NCBI RefSeq assembly: GCF_003385495.1
Contig: NZ_QNUH01000016.1
Span: 1 to 64,000 of the forward strand
Length of the DNA stretch: 64,000 nucleotides
Source of the DNA: Chryseobacterium elymi
Lineage (GTDB): Bacteria > Bacteroidota > Bacteroidia > Flavobacteriales > Weeksellaceae
Reading direction: 5' to 3'
The notes under the pieces: generated by a model
Told to the model about the DNA's origin: nothing
The model's database searches: none
Seen by the model: the letters and a program-made list of their open reading frames with translations, nothing else
In this document: piece by piece, positions 26,990-35,081 of the stretch
How positions within the stretch are numbered: the stretch's first letter is position 1
Layout of the letters: the number at the start of each line of letters is the position of its first letter
Made by a program: the position numbers and the translations under genes

Positions 26990-27190
26990 TTAATTTTTTA
27001 AATTAAAATCGTCATCCTCGTCATCCCCAAGTGGAGCTTCTTCTTCCTCTTTGTAATATTTTTTAGGCCTGCTAAAAACATAGATTACCAGAGCTATGAA
27101 GAACAGCATAAAGAAAATCAGAGCCAGCGTCTGGTAGAGACCAGCGTTTTCTGTATTGGATAATATATCTTTAAAGTTCTGAGGAATCAT
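26990..27190 (-). CDS. ccoQ: CcoQ/FixQ-like small cbb3 oxidase subunit
   Basis: A 66-aa protein with one transmembrane helix (about 19-41, LYQTLALIFFMLFFIALVIYVF), then the basic motif SRPKKYYKEEEE and an acidic tail (DDEDDD). Size, topology and position between ccoNO and ccoP identify it as the CcoQ-type subunit, which stabilises the complex. Sequence alone is too short for certainty. Confidence 0.8.
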   Translation of the reverse strand: MIPQNFKDILSNTENAGLYQTLALIFFMLFFIALVIYVFSRPKKYYKEEEEAPLGDDEDDDFNLKN

Positions 27191-27206
27191 GTGAACCTTT
27201 TAATGT

Positions 27207-29468
27207 TTAGTTAGTACTTGCTGTTTTTATTTCTGTAGTCTTGATATCTGTACCTAATCTCTGAAGATAAGAAATAAGAGCTACGATCTCTTTTTTCTCC
27301 AATTCTCCCTGAGGTCTCTTAGCATAAGCTAACTTAAGGTCATTAGCTTCAGAGAAGATGTCCTGTACGATCTTTGTTGCCTGGTTGTCTGCCCATTTGT
27401 TTGCAGAATCTATTTCAGCTTTCGTATAAGGAACTTCAAATGTATTCTTCATCAGCTTCATTTTGTCTACCATCTTAGATCTGTCCAGGTTGTTAGCAAT
27501 TAGCCAAGGGTAACGAGGCATGATAGACCCTGCTGATGTAGATCTTGGATTATACATGTGTTTGTAGTGCCAAGAACTTGGGTTTTTACCTCCTTCTCTA
27601 TGTAAATCCGGTCCTGTTCTCTTAGAACCCCAAAGGAATGGTCTGTCGTATACAAATTCTCCCGCTTTGGAATACTGTCCGTTTTTACCGTTGAATCTTG
27701 TAATCTCATCCCTGAATGGTCTGATCATCTGAGAGTGACAGGCATTACATCCTTCACGGATATAAATATCTCTACCTTCCAGCTCAAGCGGTGAATATGG
27801 TTTTACAGCTGAAATTGTAGGTACACTTTTCTTAAGAGATAGTGTAGGGATAATTTCAATTGAACTACCTATGGAAATAGTGATGAAAGATAAAATACCT
27901 AATAATAACGGCATTCTTTCAAGCCATAAGTGAGTCCCTTCACCTTCTTTACGTTTGTTTCCAATGTTAGCCAATGCAGGTGCTTCAGCAGGAACTTCTT
28001 TCTGGAATGAACCTTTTCTTACTGTAGCGATTACGTTAACGATCATTAGGATGGATCCGGAAATATAGAATATACCTCCTAAGAATCTCATTTTAAAGTA
28101 AGGAATGATCGCAGTTACCGTATCCAGCCAGTTTTTGTACATCAAAGTACCGTCCGGGTTGAATTGTTTCCACATCAAACCTTGTGTGAATCCTGAAATA
28201 TACATGGGTACTGCATAGAAAATAATTCCTAATGTCCCTAACCAGAAGTGCCAGTTAGCTAATTTTACAGACCAAAGTTTTGTTCTCCACATAATAGGTA
28301 CCAAATAGTAGATAACCCCGAATGCCATGAAACCATTCCATCCAAGAGCTCCTAAGTGTACGTGACCGATAACCCAGTCTGTAAAGTGACCAATTTTGTT
28401 GATGTTTTTAGTTGCCAAAAGCGGACCTTCGAATGTTGCCATACCATAGCATGTAACAGCTACAACGAAGAACTTAAGGATAGGGTTTTCCCTTACTTTA
28501 TCCCAAGCTCCTCTCAGCGTAAGAAGACCATTTAGCATCCCTCCCCAAGACGGTGCAATAAGCATGATAGAGAAACCTGTTCCCACAGCTTGAGCCCATG
28601 CGGGAAGAGCTGTATACTGAAGGTGGTGAGGACCAGCCCAGATATATACGAAAATTAATGACCAGAAGTGAATAATAGACAGTTTATAAGAGAAAACCGG
28701 TCTGTCTGCTGCCTTCGGAAGGAAGTAATACATCAAACCAAGAACCGGAGTCGTCAGTACGAATGCAACGGCATTGTGACCGTACCACCACTGTACAATT
28801 GCATCTTTTACCCCTGCATATGCTGAATATGATTTCCAGCCAGTGAAAGATAATGGAACTTCAAGGTTGTTGAAGATGTGAAGCATTGCCACAGCAATCC
28901 ACGTACCGATATAGAACCATATAGCTACATAAAGGTGTCTTACTCTTCTTTTTGCAATCGTCAGGAACATGTTGATCCCGAAAATAATCCATGAGAATGC
29001 AATCAATATGTCGATCGGCCATTCGTGTTCAGCATATTCTTTTGAAGTATTGATCCCCATAAAGAACGTAATGAACGTAGCAACGATCATAAACTGCCAA
29101 GTCCAGAAATGTAGCCAAGATAATGTATCACTGTACATTCTTGTTTTTAATAATCTCTGTAATGAGTAATAAATACCGGTATAAACGATATTACATACAA
29201 ATGCAAAGATCACGGTATTGGTATGAAGCATTCTGATTCTACCAAAACCAAATGCACCTTGAGTGTTTATTAACCCTTGGATATTGCCTGATGTAAGACT
29301 TTTGATGGTTGTATCATCTGTACCGAATAAAAATTCCGGCAATTCCGGGTAGAAAAGCATTAATGCCGCCGTAAGCCCGAACGTAAATCCTATAAGACCG
29401 AAAACTAAGGTCGCATAAAGGAACGCACGGACAATACTGTTGTCATAACTAAACTTTTGTGTTTCCAT
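27207..29468 (-). CDS. ccoNO: Fused cbb3-type cytochrome c oxidase subunits CcoN-CcoO
   Basis: A 753-aa fusion. Residues about 1-480 are CcoN, the 12-helix heme-copper catalytic subunit: WWYGHNAVAFVLT (Cu-B histidine and Tyr region), GPHHLQYTALPAWAQ (Cu-B histidine pair) and TDWVIGHVHLGALGWNG (heme ligand). Residues about 520-753 are CcoO, a monoheme cytochrome c with GCNACHSQ as heme site (about 580-587), and a Met-containing SAGSIMPRYPWL loop. This enzyme reduces oxygen with high affinity while pumping protons. The N-O fusion is characteristic of Bacteroidota. It sits between ccoS and ccoQ with gaps of 5 and 16 nt. Confidence 0.97.
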   Translation of the reverse strand: METQKFSYDNSIVRAFLYATLVFGLIGFTFGLTAALMLFYPELPEFLFGTDDTTIKSLTSGNIQGLINTQGAFGFGRIRMLHTNTVIFAFVCNIVYTGIYYSLQRLLKTRMYSDTLSWLHFWTWQFMIVATFITFFMGINTSKEYAEHEWPIDILIAFSWIIFGINMFLTIAKRRVRHLYVAIWFYIGTWIAVAMLHIFNNLEVPLSFTGWKSYSAYAGVKDAIVQWWYGHNAVAFVLTTPVLGLMYYFLPKAADRPVFSYKLSIIHFWSLIFVYIWAGPHHLQYTALPAWAQAVGTGFSIMLIAPSWGGMLNGLLTLRGAWDKVRENPILKFFVVAVTCYGMATFEGPLLATKNINKIGHFTDWVIGHVHLGALGWNGFMAFGVIYYLVPIMWRTKLWSVKLANWHFWLGTLGIIFYAVPMYISGFTQGLMWKQFNPDGTLMYKNWLDTVTAIIPYFKMRFLGGIFYISGSILMIVNVIATVRKGSFQKEVPAEAPALANIGNKRKEGEGTHLWLERMPLLLGILSFITISIGSSIEIIPTLSLKKSVPTISAVKPYSPLELEGRDIYIREGCNACHSQMIRPFRDEITRFNGKNGQYSKAGEFVYDRPFLWGSKRTGPDLHREGGKNPSSWHYKHMYNPRSTSAGSIMPRYPWLIANNLDRSKMVDKMKLMKNTFEVPYTKAEIDSANKWADNQATKIVQDIFSEANDLKLAYAKRPQGELEKKEIVALISYLQRLGTDIKTTEIKTASTN

Positions 29469-29473
29469 ATCAA

Positions 29474-29701
29474 CTATTCACTTTTTTCTTCAATTTTATT
29501 ATTTTCTCCTATTTTTTTCTCGTCTTTATCTTTGTTGCCTTTTTCGTCCTTTTCCTTGATTTCTCCATTATCAAAAAGGATCCTGACAGCAGGAGATTCG
29601 TCATCTTCAAACTGTCCTTTTCGGGCATACACTATAAATACGACCAAGAAAATCGCAGCTAAAGAAACACTGCAGAGGATCATTAAATATAGAATATCCA
29701 T
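29474..29701 (-). CDS. ccoS: cbb3 oxidase maturation protein CcoS
   Basis: A 75-aa protein with one N-terminal transmembrane helix (MDILYLMILCSVSLAAIFLVVFIVYARKGQFEDDESPAVRILFD, helix about 4-26). The GQFEDDESPAVRILFD segment is the CcoS signature. The tail is lysine/glutamate rich and low complexity. CcoS is required for cofactor insertion into cbb3 oxidase. It starts the ccoSNOQP transcript; ccoNO begins 5 nt after its stop. Confidence 0.92.
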   Translation of the reverse strand: MDILYLMILCSVSLAAIFLVVFIVYARKGQFEDDESPAVRILFDNGEIKEKDEKGNKDKDEKKIGENNKIEEKSE

Positions 29702-29732
29702 TGGACAACAAAATTAACCTATTTTCGGGGTT

Positions 29733-29740
29733 CAAATTTA
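29733..29740 (-). promoter_or_regulatory. Putative -7 box for ccoS-ccoNO-ccoQ-ccoP
   Basis: Reads TAAATTTG on the minus strand, 31 nt before the ccoS ATG. It lies in the 109-nt gap after ccoI, so the structural subunits can be transcribed independently of ccoI. No clear -33 TTTG is visible. Confidence 0.5.
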
Positions 29741-29810
29741 GTGAAAAATAATGACATTCATCACGAAATGCGGATTTCAGCTAATTTAAAATCAGTCTAA
29801 ATAAGGGCTT

Positions 29811-32192
29811 CTACACCTGTTTTTTGAAATGTTTCCGGCCCAAAATCCAGGTGGAAAGAGTGGTGAATGCAACCACAGTGATAGAACTGATTGGCATGAT
29901 GATTGCTGCGAAGAGCGGATGCATCTGGCCTGTAACTGCGTAACTTAAACCAACGATATTGTATAGAAAACTGATTATGAATGTCATTTTTACAATAGTA
30001 ATCGATCCTTTGCAGACATTCAGGTAATTATCTAATGCCACTACTTTATCACCATTCATGATCACATCAGAAGAAGGTGTAAAGCTGTTCGTGTCATCTG
30101 CAATGGCGATTCCTACATTACTTTGCTTCAGTGCTCCGGCATCATTCAGTCCGTCTCCCAGCATAGCCACTTTCATGTTCTGATCCTGAAGATTTTTGAT
30201 GTAATTAAGCTTGTCTTCCGGGCTTTGGTTGAAAGCCATTCCTTGGTATGTAGGGATAAGTTCTTTAAGCTGGTTTTCCTCGGAAGAGTTATCACCGCTC
30301 AGAATAAATATTTTATAGCTGGTAAGCTTTGTGAATAGTTCCTTTAATTTCGGGCGGTACTCATTCTTAAAGATGAATTTACCCAAAAAATCACCGTTTT
30401 TGCTAATGTATACGGCTGTTTCAAGGTTTTTAGGCTCTTGATTATTATAACGGGCGGAACCAATTTTATAACCATTTCCCCTTACACTGGCTTCATATCC
30501 TTTTCCGGAAATCTCACGGAAATTCTCAACAGGGAAATAGTCGTCATTGTCCTCAATAAATTCATACAGAGATTTAGAAAGCGGATGGTTAGAATTCTTT
30601 AATAAGGTTTTGATATTCAGACGGTCAAATTCATTAATTTCAGAGCCTTCATATCTGACATTTGATTTTTTTCTGTGAGTGATGGTTCCTGTTTTGTCAA
30701 AAACAAGAGTGTCAAGTTTGGCAATTTTTTCAATGGTTAGAGTATCTTTTACGTAAAATTTATTACGGCCCAAAATTCTCATAATATGGCCAAAAGTAAA
30801 TGGTGCAGATAGTGCCAATGCACAAGGACAGGCAATAATAAGAATGGCTGAGATAACCTGGAACATAATTTTAAGATCAATAAATGCCCAGTAAATTCCT
30901 GAGATTAATGCAATACCTAAAATGATGAATGTAAAATATTTACTGACGTTATTGGTCAGTGTGTCAAGGCCTGTTTCGTGCTTCTTGAATGCTTCCTTAT
31001 TCCAGAGTTGGGTCAGGTAACTTTGATCAACATCTTTAATCACCTCAAGTTCCAGTGAAGAACCGATTTGCTTACCTCCCGCAAAGATTTTATCACCCGG
31101 CTGTTTGCTGATGCTTTCACTTTCTCCGGTGATAAAACTGTTGTCTATATTTCCTTCACCGTTAATCAGGATAGCGTCAACGGGAATGATTTCCTGGTTT
31201 CTAACCAAAATCCTGTCTCCTACTTTAATTTCAGAAAGAAGAATGTTGTCCTGCTTTCCTTCAAAATCTACTTTGGTAACTGCGATAGGGTAGAATGATT
31301 TATAATCTCTGTCGTAGGATAAGGCACTATACGTTCTTTTCTGGAAAATTTTCCCCATTAGCATAAAGAAAAGCAATCCACACAAGGTGTCAAAATACCC
31401 AGGGCCATAATCTGTAACCACTTCGTAAATACTTCGTCCGAAAAGCACAAAAATCCCCAGGACAATCGGAACATCGATGTTGACGATCTTATTTTTCAAC
31501 CCATACCAGGCAGATTTGTAATAATCTGAAGCAGAATAAAATACAACAGGACATGCTAAAAGGAACATCAGTGTTCTGAAGAGTCCTTTGTAATGCTCCA
31601 TCCAGTAATCCTCACCACCTACATATTCAGGGAAAGCTAGGAACATTCCGTTTCCAAATGCAAAACCGGCAATTGCAAATTTTATAAGAAGAGATTTGTC
31701 AAGATGATCTACGTTTTTATCAGCGGTTTCAAGGCTGATAACGGGTTTATAACCAAGATTGGTTAAGAAATTAGCTAGTTCGCTTAATTTTAGCTCGTTA
31801 TGATTGAATGAAATCTGTAAGGTCTTTCTGGTGAAATTTACCTGAGAGTAATTGATGTGCTCATTCAGGGTATGTAGGCTTTCCAGAAGCCATATGCATG
31901 AAGAACAGTGTATTACAGGAATTTTAAAAGTAACAAGACTTGTTTTTCCTTCCGAGAAATCAGTGATTTTTTCAAAAATTTCCGGAGTATCAAGATATTC
32001 AAATTGAGAAGAGCTCTCATCGGGACGGATTCCGGCTCTTTTGTTAAGCTCATAGAAATTGGTTAAATCATTGAGATTCAGAATTTCGTAGACAGACTTG
32101 CAGCCATTGCAGCAGAAAGTCTTTTCATCAAATAAAATTCGCTCCTTTTCTATACCTTGACCACAATGAAAACAGTTCTCGCTCACCACCAT
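29811..32192 (-). CDS. ccoI: Copper-translocating P-type ATPase for cbb3 oxidase (CcoI/FixI)
   Basis: A 793-aa P1B-type ATPase that delivers copper to the oxidase. I place the start at 32192 (MVVSENCFHCGQGIE) because the frame upstream from 32300 runs through the divergent promoter region. Domains in order: an N-terminal Cys-rich zinc-ribbon-like segment (CFHCGQ, FCCNGCKSVYE, about 7-35), an HMA domain with HCSSCIW (about 97-103), membrane helices, the CPC channel motif ACPCALAL, phosphorylation site DKTGTITH and GDGLNDAGAL. The N-terminal extension is typical of the FixI/CtpA2 branch. It is the first gene of the cbb3 locus. Confidence 0.95.
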   Translation of the reverse strand: MVVSENCFHCGQGIEKERILFDEKTFCCNGCKSVYEILNLNDLTNFYELNKRAGIRPDESSSQFEYLDTPEIFEKITDFSEGKTSLVTFKIPVIHCSSCIWLLESLHTLNEHINYSQVNFTRKTLQISFNHNELKLSELANFLTNLGYKPVISLETADKNVDHLDKSLLIKFAIAGFAFGNGMFLAFPEYVGGEDYWMEHYKGLFRTLMFLLACPVVFYSASDYYKSAWYGLKNKIVNIDVPIVLGIFVLFGRSIYEVVTDYGPGYFDTLCGLLFFMLMGKIFQKRTYSALSYDRDYKSFYPIAVTKVDFEGKQDNILLSEIKVGDRILVRNQEIIPVDAILINGEGNIDNSFITGESESISKQPGDKIFAGGKQIGSSLELEVIKDVDQSYLTQLWNKEAFKKHETGLDTLTNNVSKYFTFIILGIALISGIYWAFIDLKIMFQVISAILIIACPCALALSAPFTFGHIMRILGRNKFYVKDTLTIEKIAKLDTLVFDKTGTITHRKKSNVRYEGSEINEFDRLNIKTLLKNSNHPLSKSLYEFIEDNDDYFPVENFREISGKGYEASVRGNGYKIGSARYNNQEPKNLETAVYISKNGDFLGKFIFKNEYRPKLKELFTKLTSYKIFILSGDNSSEENQLKELIPTYQGMAFNQSPEDKLNYIKNLQDQNMKVAMLGDGLNDAGALKQSNVGIAIADDTNSFTPSSDVIMNGDKVVALDNYLNVCKGSITIVKMTFIISFLYNIVGLSYAVTGQMHPLFAAIIMPISSITVVAFTTLSTWILGRKHFKKQV

Positions 32193-32206
32193 AATATATT
32201 GAACTA

Positions 32207-32214
32207 CAAAATTA
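32207..32214 (-). promoter_or_regulatory. Putative -7 box of ccoI
   Basis: Reads TAATTTTG on the minus strand, an exact TAnnTTTG. It would give an mRNA leader of only about 11 nt before the chosen ATG at 32192, supporting that start over the longer frame. Confidence 0.5.
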
Positions 32215-32225
32215 TAACAATTTTT

Positions 32226-32257
32226 TTTGTTTATCGCGTTAAAAAGTTCTATTTTTG
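32226..32257 (+). promoter_or_regulatory. Promoter of the Crp/Fnr-type regulator gene
   Basis: TTTG (32226-32229), a 20-nt spacer and TATTTTTG (32250-32257) form a complete Bacteroidota promoter. The predicted start site (about 32261) lies at the first in-frame ATG (32264), so translation most likely begins at the second, 32276. Confidence 0.7.
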
Positions 32258-32275
32258 TGATAAATGTCATATAAA

Positions 32276-32989
32276 ATGTCGCAGGAACAACAGATTGCAA
32301 TTGAAGAGAGGTTCGCCAGAGTTTTTAATGATAAATCATTTAAGGAAAGACTTTCTAGCACTGATTTTGAAAAATATATTAACAGCAAGAAAAAATTAAG
32401 TTTTCAGAAGCACGATACCATTTTCGAGGACGGGGAAATACCAAAAGGAGTGTACGTTTTAGAAAAAGGAGCGGCCAAGCTTTCCAAGTCCGGAGCTTTT
32501 GGAAAAGACCAGATCTTAAGATTTATCAAAGAGGGGGATATTATCGGCTATCGTTCATTGCTTTGCGGGGAAAATTTCCAGGCAAAGGCTGAGGCTATGA
32601 CGGATATTGAATGCATATTTCTTCCGGCAGATGTTTTCATGTATCTCCTGGAAGTAGATCCACAGCTTTCTTTTGCTATGCTTCAGAAAATCTCTTATGA
32701 ACTGGGAGAATCATCCAATACCATTACCTTCCTTGCACAAAAGACAGTAAGAGAGAGACTGGCAGAAATCCTGATTCTTCTGGAACAGAAATTAGGAGTA
32801 GATCCTGAAGGATTTATCAAAATTTCGCTCACCAGAGAAGAAATTGCCAACATCATCGGTACTGCTACAGAAAGTGCCATCCGTTTGATCTCTGAATTCA
32901 AACAGGACAGTCTCATAGAAGTAGACGGAAGAAACATCAAAATTTTGAACCACGACAAACTGATGAAACTAGGTCACGTAGTTTTATAA
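32276..32989 (+). CDS. Crp/Fnr family transcriptional regulator
   Basis: A 237-aa regulator from the chosen start at 32276 (four residues shorter than from 32264). It has a cyclic-nucleotide-binding-like beta-roll at about 25-140 ([35 protein letters not shown]), a dimerisation helix, and a C-terminal winged helix-turn-helix ([25 protein letters not shown], about 180-204). Only two cysteines are present and neither forms the N-terminal cluster of FNR, so oxygen sensing through an Fe-S cluster is unlikely. Its divergent position next to ccoI suggests control of the cbb3 locus, but I found no clear FNR palindrome in the gap. Confidence 0.9.
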   Translation: MSQEQQIAIEERFARVFNDKSFKERLSSTDFEKYINSKKKLSFQKHDTIFEDGEIPKGVYVLEKGAAKLSKSGAFGKDQILRFIKEGDIIGYRSLLCGENFQAKAEAMTDIECIFLPADVFMYLLEVDPQLSFAMLQKISYELGESSNTITFLAQKTVRERLAEILILLEQKLGVDPEGFIKISLTREEIANIIGTATESAIRLISEFKQDSLIEVDGRNIKILNHDKLMKLGHVVL

Positions 32990-33006
32990 CAATCATACAA
33001 AAACTT

Positions 33007-33029
33007 AAGTCGGCGAAAGCCGACTTTTT
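33007..33029 (+). terminator. Rho-independent terminator after the Crp/Fnr gene
   Basis: Perfect 8-bp stem AAGTCGGC / GCCGACTT with a GAAA tetraloop, followed by T residues; 18 nt after the stop codon. Confidence 0.92.
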
Positions 33030-33051
33030 AACTTTTAAAAATAGATACATT

Positions 33052-33867
33052 ATGTCTGTTCACTCTGAAATTAAAAAGGTTACGACTGAAACCTTGCGGA
33101 AAATGAAATTCGACAAGGAAAAAATAACAATGCTTACTGCTTACGACTTTACCACTGCAAAAATGGTAGATGCCGGAGGTGTTGATGCTATTTTGATAGG
33201 AGATTCTGCTGCTAATGTGATGGCTGGTTTTGAAACGACTTTGCCAATTACTCTGGATCAGATGATTTATCATGCTCAAAGTGTTGTTCGTGGAGTCGAC
33301 AGAGCTCTTGTGGTAGCAGATCTTCCGTTCGGGACCTACCAGAGTAATCCTGAGAAAGCATTGGAGTCAGCAGTAAGAATGATGAAGGAAGGTGGGGCCC
33401 ATGCCGTAAAAATTGAAGGAGGAAAAGAAATTTCAAAATCTATAAAGAAAATTATCAATGCCGGAATTCCTGTAATGGGGCATTTGGGATTGACGCCGCA
33501 GTCTATCTATAAATTCGGAACCTATAAAGTAAGAGCTAAAGAAGAAGCAGAAGCAGAAAAGCTGATCAGTGACGCACAGCTTTTGGAAGAATTAGGGTGT
33601 TTTTCTATCGTGTTAGAAAAAATTCCTGCTGATTTAGCTAAAAAAGTATCAGAAAGTATTTCTATTCCGACGATTGGTATTGGAGCAGGAGCTGACTGTG
33701 ACGGACAGGTTCTTGTCTACCACGATATGGTGGGAATGAACAAAGGTTTCAGTCCGAAGTTTTTAAGAAGATATCTTGATCTCTATACAGAAATTACAGG
33801 TGCGGTTGCCCAATATGTAAAAGATGTGAAAAATGTTGAATTCCCTAATGAAAATGAAAGCTACTAA
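33052..33867 (+). CDS. panB: 3-Methyl-2-oxobutanoate hydroxymethyltransferase
   Basis: First committed step of pantothenate synthesis: adds hydroxymethyl from 5,10-methylene-THF to ketoisovalerate. At 271 aa it has the normal length. Family motifs are [26 protein letters not shown] (about 24-49, Mg and substrate binding), [11 protein letters not shown] (about 113-123), [10 protein letters not shown] (142-151) and [19 protein letters not shown] (about 207-225). No other pan gene is in the window. It heads a small operon with a membrane protein and an RluA enzyme. Confidence 0.97.
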   Translation: MSVHSEIKKVTTETLRKMKFDKEKITMLTAYDFTTAKMVDAGGVDAILIGDSAANVMAGFETTLPITLDQMIYHAQSVVRGVDRALVVADLPFGTYQSNPEKALESAVRMMKEGGAHAVKIEGGKEISKSIKKIINAGIPVMGHLGLTPQSIYKFGTYKVRAKEEAEAEKLISDAQLLEELGCFSIVLEKIPADLAKKVSESISIPTIGIGAGADCDGQVLVYHDMVGMNKGFSPKFLRRYLDLYTEITGAVAQYVKDVKNVEFPNENESY

Positions 33868-33870
33868 TTG

Positions 33871-34191
33871 ATGAATCAACAACAATCACTTCAGGGAATC
33901 TTATCCATCGCAGCAATCATATGTATGGCGGTAGGCTGGTTCAATTTATTCTCCCCGGAAATCAACGAACTTCTCTCCAGAAAAGTCTTTTATGTATTGA
34001 TAGGAGCAAGTTTCTTCGTTCAGGCACCTACGCTTCCCAATAAAAACTTCATGTATGGTATGTATGCGGCGGCGGCACTTTGTGTAATCGGGGCATTTTT
34101 ACCGGCAGATTCTAAACTTTCAATGCTTAAAACAATAGGTCTTCTTGGAGGAATTGTTATTTCTTTGACTAACAGACCAAGGCGTTCGTAA
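33871..34191 (+). CDS. Small hypothetical membrane protein
   Basis: A 106-aa protein starting at the ATG at 33871, 3 nt after the panB stop (TTG at 33868 is also in frame but less likely). It has three or four hydrophobic helices (about 10-27, 37-52, 64-79, 85-98) and a basic end (NRPRRS). I recognise no family motif. Its tight placement between panB and the pseudouridine synthase gene suggests co-transcription and, perhaps, translational coupling. Confidence 0.72.
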   Translation: MNQQQSLQGILSIAAIICMAVGWFNLFSPEINELLSRKVFYVLIGASFFVQAPTLPNKNFMYGMYAAAALCVIGAFLPADSKLSMLKTIGLLGGIVISLTNRPRRS

Positions 34192-34194
34192 TGT

Positions 34195-34872
34195 ATGGAA
34201 GAGCAGATTGTATATGAAGATAACCATCTTCTGGTGGTTAACAAAAAAGTAGGACAGCTTGTTCAGGGCGATAAAACCGGCGATGAATCTTTGCTGGAGT
34301 CCCTTAAGAATTTTATCAAAAAAAGAGATGCTAAGCCGGGAAATGTTTTTCTCGGTTTGGTTCACCGTATAGACCGCCCGACTTCGGGTCTGGTTATCTA
34401 TGCTAAAACTTCCAAAGCACTTTCCCGCCTTACCCAAATGGTGAAAAACAGGGAAGTGAAAAAAACATATTGGGCTGTTGTGGGCAAAGAAATGATCCCT
34501 CCGAGCCAGAGGCTTGTTCATTACTTAAAAAAGAATGAAAAGAATAATAAAGCCATTGTTTTTCCAAAAGTAACTGAAGGGGCAAAAGAAGCAATTTTAA
34601 CTTATCATATGGTCAAGACTTTAGATAATTACATGCTTCTTGAGATTGATCTGGAAACCGGAAGGCATCACCAGATCCGGGCTCAGCTGTCAAAAACCGG
34701 AGTTCCTATAAAAGGGGACCTGAAATATGGAGCACCACGCTCCAATCCGGATGGGGGAATTAATCTTCATGCAAGAAAACTGGAATTTATTCATCCTGTT
34801 ACCAAAGAAAAGATAGAAATTACAGCTCCCGTTCCGCAGAATGATGCCATCTGGAGAGCCTGCGAAGAATAA
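34195..34872 (+). CDS. RluA family pseudouridine synthase
   Basis: A 225-aa RNA-modifying enzyme. The catalytic motif HRIDRPTSGLVIYAKT (about 57-72) holds the active-site Asp, and ETGRHHQIRAQLSKTGVPIKGDLKYG (about 157-182) is the second conserved block. There is no N-terminal S4 domain, so it belongs to the short RluA branch (TruC/RluA-like); target uridine in rRNA or tRNA is unknown. It starts 3 nt after the preceding stop and ends at a terminator. Confidence 0.93.
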   Translation: MEEQIVYEDNHLLVVNKKVGQLVQGDKTGDESLLESLKNFIKKRDAKPGNVFLGLVHRIDRPTSGLVIYAKTSKALSRLTQMVKNREVKKTYWAVVGKEMIPPSQRLVHYLKKNEKNNKAIVFPKVTEGAKEAILTYHMVKTLDNYMLLEIDLETGRHHQIRAQLSKTGVPIKGDLKYGAPRSNPDGGINLHARKLEFIHPVTKEKIEITAPVPQNDAIWRACEE

Positions 34873-34879
34873 AAATCTG

Positions 34880-34908
34880 ATCCTGCATATTTGCAGGATT
34901 TTTTCTTT
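34880..34908 (+). terminator. Rho-independent terminator of the panB-rluA operon
   Basis: Perfect 8-bp stem ATCCTGCA / TGCAGGAT, 4-nt loop, followed by TTTTTCTTTT. It starts 7 nt after the stop codon. Confidence 0.92.
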
Positions 34909-35081
34909 TGCTGATTAAAATACTGAATTTATCGATGTTTATTAGTTTGGTGTTCTTCTATAATATATGACAAATTTACCTATTTTAATTATATTTAATA
35001 TAAATTACTCAGTGAATTCTGTTTTTTATTTAATTTTTTGTAAAAATCAATATCTTAGTTGGGAATTTAATCCAATCCCAT

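Noticed and set aside
29457..29717. Plus-strand ORFs opposite ccoS
   Set aside because: They are hydrophobic shadows of the real minus-strand ccoS, which has family motifs and tight operon spacing.
32193..32300. Longer start for the CcoI ATPase at 32300
   Set aside because: Those 36 residues would be encoded across the divergent promoter of the regulator gene and do not resemble the CcoI N-terminus.
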